A DNA stretch of 64,000 nucleotides from Puffinus mauretanicus (Eukaryota; Chordata; Aves; Procellariiformes; Procellariidae), in assembly GCA_023333565.1 (NCBI GenBank), contig JAJKFH010003680.1, positions 992,001 to 1,056,000 of the forward strand, written 5' to 3'. Below the pieces are notes generated by a model that was not told the DNA's origin, searched no databases, and worked only from the letters and a program-made list of their open reading frames with translations. Positions 50,362-64,000 of this stretch are shown piece by piece. A program made the position numbers and the translations under genes. Positions within the stretch are counted from its first letter, which is position 1. Each line of letters begins with the position of its first letter.

Positions 50362-53300
50362 GTGACAGGAAGACCCAAGGCTCGAGTGGAGCTTTATGGT
50401 TCATTGATTATTGCCTCCTTCAGCTCAGGCTGCAAGGAAAAAGAAAAGGTGGTGGTTAAGATTTTCTTTCTGTTGTCCTCGGTGGGCTGTGTGTTAATGC
50501 CAAAGGAATACTTTAGCACCACTATTATACCTCATCCCTCGGTCATTTCTACTTTTCCTCTTTTCTTCACACTCACATGCTTTTTCTCTTACTTTTAAGC
50601 ATGCTCTCTGCCTTTACTGAGCCTTTTCAAATTGTGTATTCAGGTAAGGATCATGATTATCTGCCACTTGCTTTAACAAAAGAACATTTTATCACACCCT
50701 GTAATAATACTAAAATGTTTGTATTCTCTAGTGCAATAAAATGCATCCACATTTTAACTTACCTTTCACGACATTTTCAGAGACGATGACTATCTTTTCA
50801 ACGTGAGGGATACCGAAGTGGTAACTTTGTGGTATTTCTTGGGCAGGGGGAGGAAATAAGAGCCTCCAAAAGCAGCTGTGCAAGGAGCTAGTTACCATAA
50901 AAAAGGGGGGGAATGCAGAGGGAGGGAATGGGGCTCACAGATCAAGTGTCTCACTTGCTAGGACTGGGTGCTCCCTTTCTAGTCCTGAACAGGTTCCTGA
51001 AATTGGGCACCTGAACTTTTCAGGAATTAAATGTTGAAGCAGAGTCCTCACTGGTGGCTTTCCCGGCATCCCAGTGACTGAGGCTGCCACCTACACCACG
51101 AGCAGCACAGGAGGCAACTGGGGCTGCTCTGAGACAAACAGGGAAGGGACTGAAACCTGTCTCCTACAGCTCCTGGAGTCCTCCAGCCGGAAGCTCATTA
51201 GAGATTTATTAGAGACTAGAGCCAGTTTATTCTGGCTGAAGGTCTCTGTCGCTCCCGCTGGAAGCACTCTGCTTTGTACAAATAATTAAATCTGCCTTGA
51301 GGTAGGAAGTTGAACCTCAGAGGTCCAGACACTTTCTGTGTGCCCTCAGCTCTGTCCTTCAGCGTGGGGCTCACCACTCTCTTTGGCCCACGGGCAGGAT
51401 ATGGAGAATCCTCCTGACGCTGCCGTGTTGCAGCTCAGCAGCAGCTTTGCATACGCTTGCTTGCAGAAGCACGGGCATCGAGCGCAGGCAGGCCTGGACC
51501 TCTGGGGCCAGACGACCCCTGAGCAGTGGTTCTGAGGACATCAGCAGCACCAGCCTGCAGTGAATGAAGAACTGACCTCAGATCCACTGAGGCCAAGGCT
51601 GTTTATTGTGAGTGGCTGGTTCCAGCATTTGTTATTATATATATGACAAGTTAAGCAGTATTTTTGTCCTATGTGTAGTACATCAATTTTTCCCACCTAC
51701 ATATGCAACCTATCATTGTCTGTCCAGTGCACTGCAATCTATCAGTGTTTCTCAAAAACTCTCCAAATTCATCTAACTGAAATGAGTTGGTATCTTCAAT
51801 CAACATTCTTAATTTCCTTTTCACTCTGTTTTTAGCCGGGGCCAATTTAAACAGCAACTTTTAAGACATGATGACTGTGAGAAGTCATAATTGATTTTGA
51901 GGATGGCAATGAAAAGGCAAATAATGCAGTACAGAATGGGACACTTACAGTTGAGTCTAAATTAGTGGTAATCCTAGGAAGATCCTTCAGAAGTCCTTTG
52001 GGCTTCATAAAATCTAAATTCCATTCTTTCTGTCTTTCTCAAAATTGAACACATGTCCATAACTAAATAGTGGAAGATGCAAAACTGGTAAGGTGAGGAT
52101 GTCATCTGAGACTGTCACCATGCAATGGCCATATTTAAGTGTTTCTAGAGACATAACAACATACAAAAAGCCAGGAAGAATTCAAGCAATTTCATCAAAC
52201 ACTCCTTTAGAATAATTTAGGTTCCTCTGAACATTTCAGTGTCAGTTCCAATCTGAGGAGCAAGGGTGTTAGGGGAAATATATCCTTATTACAAAGAACA
52301 TTACCTCCAGATTTAAAAAACAAATAGCTGTGCAAGTGCTACATTCATCTTCTCTGCATAAACTGAATAGCAAAGCATTTTCATTCAGTTTTCTTGGAAG
52401 TTTAATTTATAGGTTCAGCAAGAATTTTTGACAGACAAGATTATTTCACAAAATCATTTCTTTCTCAGTTTTGTACAAATGTTTAGTTATTCCACAGAGG
52501 ACATATTCCATTTAGAAAAAAGCAGAACGCAATTTGAGATAACAGAAGAGGGCTAAGCTTTAGAAAATTGTTGTCTAAATTCATCCTTGGAGTAAGCTGG
52601 CATAGCTCAAATATCAGAAATAAAAACCTTTTCCATTGTATTTGGGTTGTTCTTTCATTCTTAATGGGCACAAGTGAAGAAATTTGGCAGTAGACCTGCA
52701 CACACTCTCCAGTGCTGAATTGTGGTAATTCACTTTTCAACTCTTTTTTCATTAAATCGCACAGGAAAAATCCAGTGACAAGCAATTCCTATTTATTACT
52801 CCCTTTGGCCGTGACTAAGCCGTGAAGTAGATGTGCCCCGCAGGCTCCCAGCTCACCCATACTGGGGACAGTGACACAGCTCACCCCACTCCTGAAGGCC
52901 CAGGCTCCTTCCAGGGGAAACCCGAGGAGGTTGATGCACATCCAGATACCGCCCCAGCCTGGAGCAGGACAAGGCCAAGGTGTTTACTTTGAGCCAGGAT
53001 CTGGGAAATGCTCCCATCTCCCACAGTTCAGATGCCATCAATGAGTAATGGTCTCCCACACAAACAGTTCCACTGACTGCAGAGAGATTTAAATTGTTAG
53101 GTGTTGTGTAGTGCGAGGCAGTGGCATTTAAGTATTCCAGCCTGGAATTGATCGGCTTATTGAAGCATCTCCCAAACTATGGGACAACAACTACTGTTCA
53201 GGCAGGCGAGGTGGCTGCTTCTTCTTCTGTCATTTCAGTTCTCAGCAAGGATTAGGAGAGCGTGGGCTTCTCCGAGAAACGTAAGACAGACAGTTTCTTC

Positions 53301-56240
53301 AGGAAATTTCAACCTGGTTTAACAAATCCACAATAACAGAATGAGCTCTAATCATTATTTTCTGCCTTTACCTTCAAACACAGAAAGCGACAGTCAATAT
53401 AACCGGAAGTGATTTATCTATAAAACGTCTGTGGTGTCATATGCCTTTGGCAGGTAAATATCAGGTCCTTTAGACATCAGGTAAACTCCAATAAACTGTT
53501 TACCAAAGTAAAGAAAAGGGCCTGATCCTGCGACCGTGCGACTCCACTGTTTGCAGGTAGTTCCATGTTCAGTAAAGACAAGGAGCCTCTCCATTTAAGT
53601 AAAATTCGTCAGATTTAGAGGTCCTGGCACTGAGTCCTGCAATGGAGACCAGAAAATGGTGCTAAGCCATTCAGGATAAGAGTCAGACTTGGGTGTAAGC
53701 AAATAAAACAAGCATGGAAAACCCTCCAGGGCAAACAGAATGGCTCTGGAGAAGATGCTGTAAAGATAGCTCTGAGTTTCTCGTTCGTGTAGGGAAAAGC
53801 CTGACACTGGAGGCTCTTTGTGGAAGTTTGAGGAAAGTGAAAAGCAACTTCTTGTGATTCTTTTCTCTTTCTTGTTTTGGGATTCCTGTGTATTCAGACA
53901 TCCTTTTACAATGCATGGTGTCCTCTGGAGGTTTGCAGATTGCTCATAGTTTTCTGCAGTGTAGTAAATACAGCCTCCATATTGTCCCAGAAGCACTCTG
54001 GTCCCGCTTTCACAAGTACTCTGTGGGCTAAGGGTCTGACTAGGCATTCCTAGCCTTCTCTTGCAGAAGAATATATGTTGAGTAGCTCTACGGGGTCAGG
54101 ACAAAGGTCTGGATAGCGCAGTATCCTTCCTCTGAAAGTGGCCAGAAGCAGATGGTTTTGGGGAAGAATAAGAGGAACAGAGCATGTATACATGATATTC
54201 CTTCCAAGTATTCCTCTAGCCTCTAGCAATCAGCATCTCAGGAACCTGATATAGTTTCTCTCTGTTTAGAGAACTGTGCAAAAGTCCCACGCTCCAGATT
54301 GAACATGAACCCACAAAACCTGGCTTTGGTCAGTGACTGTCCCATTAGTTCCTTAATCTTTGGAACATTGCTGTTCAGTAACTGTTTTTATTTTAAAACT
54401 CTACAAATACCTAATCATCCTGTGGAAAAACCAAAACCAAAACCAAAACCAAAACCAAAACCACCATCTTTTTCATGTAACATGGATGTTTGATATCTGA
54501 GGGGAAGAAGTGCTAAGTAATGTTCATATTGAACAGAATCCAACTTTACAATTGCAAATATTATCATAAATAATAATGTGTGATAAAAAAGTTCGAGCCT
54601 GTGCCACCTGTAGACTGCAAGAATGGTTGGGAAGAATTGACCTTATAGGTTCTGATTCATATCTGCCAAAACCATGGTAGCCTGTGTACATATGGGATCA
54701 AAAAAAAAGGCAACTCATCACATGGACTATCTCCTGATGCGTCATTCTCAACCCGCCCATCATCCTCAGGCACCTGGTTGAGCAAGATTAGTTTGGTGCA
54801 TTATGCTGTGTTACTGATGTTGCAAGAGTTGCATCTCATCTGTTATTCTGGTGAGACTAGAAATAGCAAGCTGTTGGTAAATTGATTCCTAGGAAGAAGC
54901 TTTGTCCAGATGTGTTACCCAGCACACATCCATCTGCCACGAGTGTCAATGGCAGGCCCTATCACCATCAACCACAGGACAAGAGTTGAGGACGGTGAGC
55001 AAACACTCATCTGTAGGGCTGCAGGGAGTCTCCCTCAGCGATTAACAGTAAGGCCCTACCATGCTGCTCATTTCATGGTCACTTTGCCTTGCCATGGGAG
55101 GAATGTGCACTCATAACAAACAGTTAGAAGAAAAGTTGCCCAGGTGTGCGCATCCCGACGAAGAGCAGTTGTTGTGTTTGCTAGTCCCGACAGCAGATTG
55201 GGCTCACCTCTCCTTGACTGGATATTCAGCCTCCAGGAGCCTAGCACTGCATTCGTTGCACATAGGAAGGAAGAGGCAGAAGAGGCTGCAGCTGAGAGGC
55301 TCTGTCTTGCATATGCGGAAAGATCTGCTCCCCTCTGCCAGTCGCCAGGTGTTTTTAGCTGTTTCGGAGGTGCTCAGTGAGTGAATCACTGGGGACACCC
55401 AGTGCAATGCATGTGCGCTTCACTGCACTGCATCCCTGTTGCACTTGGTGAGGAGATCTTGTCGGCTCCCACCTTTTTGTGGGGATAACCTGCATGCACG
55501 AAAATAAATAGCCATGGGGCTGTAGGATGTTTTACCTTCCAATAGGGTCTGCAATTTTTCACTGTTTTTGATCCCCAAAGGGCTGGATTCATTGCATTCA
55601 GATACCATTATCCCACTTTTAAAAACAAAGAAATGACGAACAAGGAGGTGTGTGGCTGCCCAAAGCCACGTGGGAAGCCTACATGAAAACAGATCCAAAT
55701 CCTCGCCTTGGCTGAGGATAGCACTGTAACTAATAGACAGGCATGCCCCTCCCTTGCTCCTCTTTACCAGCTTCTAGTCACCTGCCTAGTCCCGTGGCTT
55801 CTCTGTGGCCACTGAGAATTTGCAAATTTCTAATTCCACAGCATCAGACAAAAAGCTGCAAAAAGGAATAGATGTGTGAGATTTTTTCTTGGCAATGTTT
55901 AGGAATGAAGGGGATGAAGAGAAGATACACAAGAAGCCCAGACAGCTCCCCAGTCCTGGACCAGACCCTCACCTCAAAGTGAAGCACAAACTCTCCTTTC
56001 TGCCTCAAACAGAACATGGGGCTGATGCTCCATAGCAAAATAGCACCTAATTCTGAAACACCCCGATTCACTGTATTCACTCAGTATGTATCTTTCTGGG
56101 CAACAGTGAGGATGCGTCATCCACACACATGTGATCGAGTGTGTGCATGTGTGCTTTCCAATTAATTCTTCCAGCTCTTGTGGTGATTTTTTGGTCTCTC
56201 TAAAAGGATAATCAGTATAAGAATGACATTTTGCAATCAA
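50362..56240. other. Spacer between GABRA5 and GABRG3 with no recognised gene
   Basis: About 6 kb of mixed-composition sequence between the orphan CpG-rich block and the possible GABRA5 3' end. The longest open frames (150 residues on minus at 53595-54047, 107 on plus at 55061-55384) resemble no known family and lack supporting signals. A (CCAAAA)n tract at 54431-54462 is the only clear repeat. Confidence 0.6.
54431..54462 (+). repeat. (CCAAAA)5 hexanucleotide tract
   Basis: Five perfect CCAAAA units plus CC, preceded by a partial unit. On the complementary strand this is (TTTTGG)n. It causes a spurious run of alternating Lys-Pro in a plus-strand open frame. Confidence 0.9.
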
Positions 56241-56799
56241 ATGTTGAATGCATTTTTTATTTAAACATTAAGATTAAATTACAAAAGCTTCTGGAACAAG
56301 GAAAGGATGCCAAGAGGAAAGAGCTGAAAACTCAGATTGCATTTTCTCATTCATTGTGAAAGCAAAACACATTGGCAGCAGCAAGGCGTTGTATAGAAAA
56401 GTTTCAGATGGACAGTACAAAGACCTTTCTGTCAATATTGTCACTGAAACACCTTGCTGTCTTGAAGCACATCTTTTTTTCTGATCACACTTCTTAGTGT
56501 TGGCTGATTGGTTTTCACTGTGGGAAACAAGTAATAATTATTGCAGAATTACTGTAATTCTTACTGTTAATCTCCGCTAACATAACGCAATCTTCTTCTT
56601 GGGAAAATGTCCAAACATCATTTACTTTACCCTAATAAAAATGTCTACTGCTGTTGTTAAAAGTTTTATTTGCACAAGTATGTTCCTAATCTATGTTAAT
56701 TTCATGCAATATATCTCTAATTTTTGGAATAAATACTGAGAATCATTCGAGAAAATTCCTTGGAATGCAAAATCCAAACAAACTTCATATTTTCTTTTA

Positions 56800-57459
56800 A
56801 GGGCAAGATTCCACCACCTTTATTTACACAAGTAGCATCCTGCTGCCTATGTTACTTCACTGCAAGCTAGAGGCTCAAGCAGTGAAAATCAGCATAGCCT
56901 CATTAGGATTTACGAACTTCCAATGAAAATTGGGCTGAGCAGTTTTATCTGTGGCATAATGCACTACTATAACCAGTAAAGGTGCTCGAACATAGCCCTA
57001 CACTTAATAATCTGGCACATTTACAACTGGCGTTACTCAGTAACTTATCAGATGACAACAGTGGAGCTCTTCTGTAAAATATAGGTTAAGCCTACATTTG
57101 TATGACTGTACATCCGAAGTATAAAAACCACGATATGTAGTACACTTGAACAGTTAAAAAATATAACTTATTTCATTTGTAAACTATCGATGCAAGATAC
57201 TTAGCAGCAAAGAAGCCATGTTCAATGTCTTCTGATCTTTTATAAAGATCTGTTGCTGTAAGTAATATAATCGTCTCTGAAACATCTGAGGTTACATGTA
57301 GAAACAATCAAGGCAATATTATTTGTACATATTATTAAACATGCAAAAAACTTCCTGAAGAATATTGCCCAAATGTAGAAAGTCGTCTGGATCTCAAATT
57401 TTCCTTGGTAGCATCTGCTTTGTAAGTATGGCTCACATGTGGCTTTAGAGTCCTTCAGT
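56800..57459 (-). other. GABRA5: GABRA5 probable 3' UTR
   Basis: This is non-coding sequence after the alpha-5 stop codon. A canonical AATAAA on the minus strand is at 56824-56819, which would give a 3' UTR of about 650 bases. Two more AATAAA copies lie farther on, at 56670-56665 and 56262-56257, so longer forms ending near 56640 or 56240 are possible. The true end cannot be chosen from sequence alone. Confidence 0.45.
56819..56824 (-). terminator. GABRA5: Candidate poly(A) signal AATAAA for GABRA5
   Basis: The plus strand reads TTTATT at 56819-56824, which is AATAAA on the transcribed minus strand, about 640 bases past the stop codon. Alternatives are at 56665-56670 and 56257-56262. The hexamer is common by chance in AT-rich DNA. 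Confidence 0.4.
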
Positions 57460-57762
57460 TTATTTTGGAGAATTGGCACCTTTAATAACAGGCTCCCTAT
57501 TCAAATACGTGGCCCAGTAAACTAAGTTAAAAGTTCCAAACAGCACTGGAAAAATTATCCGGGACATTTTGTCAATCTTACTGATGCTGTTGTAAGTCTT
57601 TTTGCTTTCAGCGGGCTTTTCTTCTGCAGACTTCACTGGAGCAGATGCAGTGTTTGAGATGACAGATGGGGCTGAGTCCTTTGGCATGTTTGGTGCGGGG
57701 GTCATCTTCCCAGTGGTGTAAGTATTAGTCGATTTGTTTCGCAGCAATTCACGCTCTTTTTT
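57460..57762 (-). CDS. GABRA5: GABRA5 last coding exon: TM3-TM4 loop, TM4 and C-terminus
   Basis: This exon encodes the last 100 residues plus stop of the GABA-A receptor alpha-5 subunit. The acceptor is CTTACCCTGCAG. The frame opens [12 protein letters not shown], the variable cytoplasmic loop, continues to [15 protein letters not shown], then TM4 ([20 protein letters not shown]), and ends [12 protein letters not shown]. The [12 protein letters not shown] ending is diagnostic of alpha-5: alpha-2 ends LGVSP and alpha-1 ends in a different tail. The loop differs from the mammalian sequence mainly in its Ser/Pro-rich middle, as is usual for this region. Unspliced, the frame would extend upstream as MFLTLQ, which is intronic. 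Alpha-5 receptors are mostly extrasynaptic in hippocampus-like tissue and mediate tonic inhibition (family knowledge). Confidence 0.97.
   Translation of the reverse strand, partial: KKERELLRNKSTNTYTTGKMTPAPNMPKDSAPSVISNTASAPVKSAEEKPAESKKTYNSISKIDKMSRIIFPVLFGTFNLVYWATYLNREPVIKGANSPK

Positions 57763-64000
<6,238 letters not shown>

Noticed and set aside
49183..50598. Long open frames up to 285 residues in the second CpG-rich block
   Set aside because: Same GC effect, with competing frames on both strands and no recognisable motif. The longest one also runs through the candidate intron.
53595..54047. 150-residue minus-strand open frame in the spacer between the two genes
   Set aside because: No recognisable domain and no splice, promoter or poly(A) context. 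It could be a chance frame.
54299..54493. Open frame with a Lys-Pro repeat
   Set aside because: It is the translation of the (CCAAAA)n tract, with no other coding support.

Overview
This is a vertebrate nuclear window, almost certainly avian. Several CR1 LINE copies end in the bird-type 3' tail built on the 8-mer ATTCTATG, and two GABA-A receptor subunit genes sit in the order known from amniotes. Both genes read on the minus strand, tail to head. The 3' half of GABRA5 (alpha-5 subunit) lies at the right, and the 5' end of GABRG3 (gamma-3 subunit) lies about 10 kb downstream of it and runs off the left edge. No prokaryotic features, CRISPR arrays, rRNA or convincing tRNA genes were seen.

Right part (about 56.2-64 kb, minus strand): the last three coding exons of GABRA5, at 60301-60453, 58700-58911 and 57460-57762. 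They encode TM1 to TM4, the TM3-TM4 loop and the C-terminus, followed by a probable 3' UTR. The upstream exons (signal peptide and ligand-binding domain) lie beyond base 64000.

Middle (about 45.9-56.2 kb): the spacer between the two genes and the GABRG3 promoter. There are two CpG-rich blocks (about 46.1-48.0 and 49.2-50.3 kb). GABRG3 exon 1 lies in the first, with a TATA-like box upstream, an A23 tract behind that, and a second TATA-like box pointing the other way. The second block has no recognised gene but carries a good plus-strand splice donor, and a good acceptor follows about 500 bp away. Two pure (GGGAA)n arrays of 17 and 16 units bracket the GABRG3 promoter, one in intron 1 and one upstream.

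Left part (1-47 kb, minus strand): GABRG3 exon 1 (46979-47031), exon 2 (43343-43491) and exon 3 (29252-29319), with large AT-rich introns. All three exons have clean splice sites, and the reading frame is preserved across both joins. Intron 3 continues past base 1; exons 4 onward were not found here. The introns contain four CR1 remnants and low-complexity tracts, and are otherwise unremarkable by eye.

Together the two genes supply alpha-5 and gamma-3 subunits of pentameric GABA-gated chloride channels. Nothing resembling a new biological system was found. The items most worth checking are the paired pentanucleotide arrays, the possible divergent promoter and the orphan CpG-rich block.
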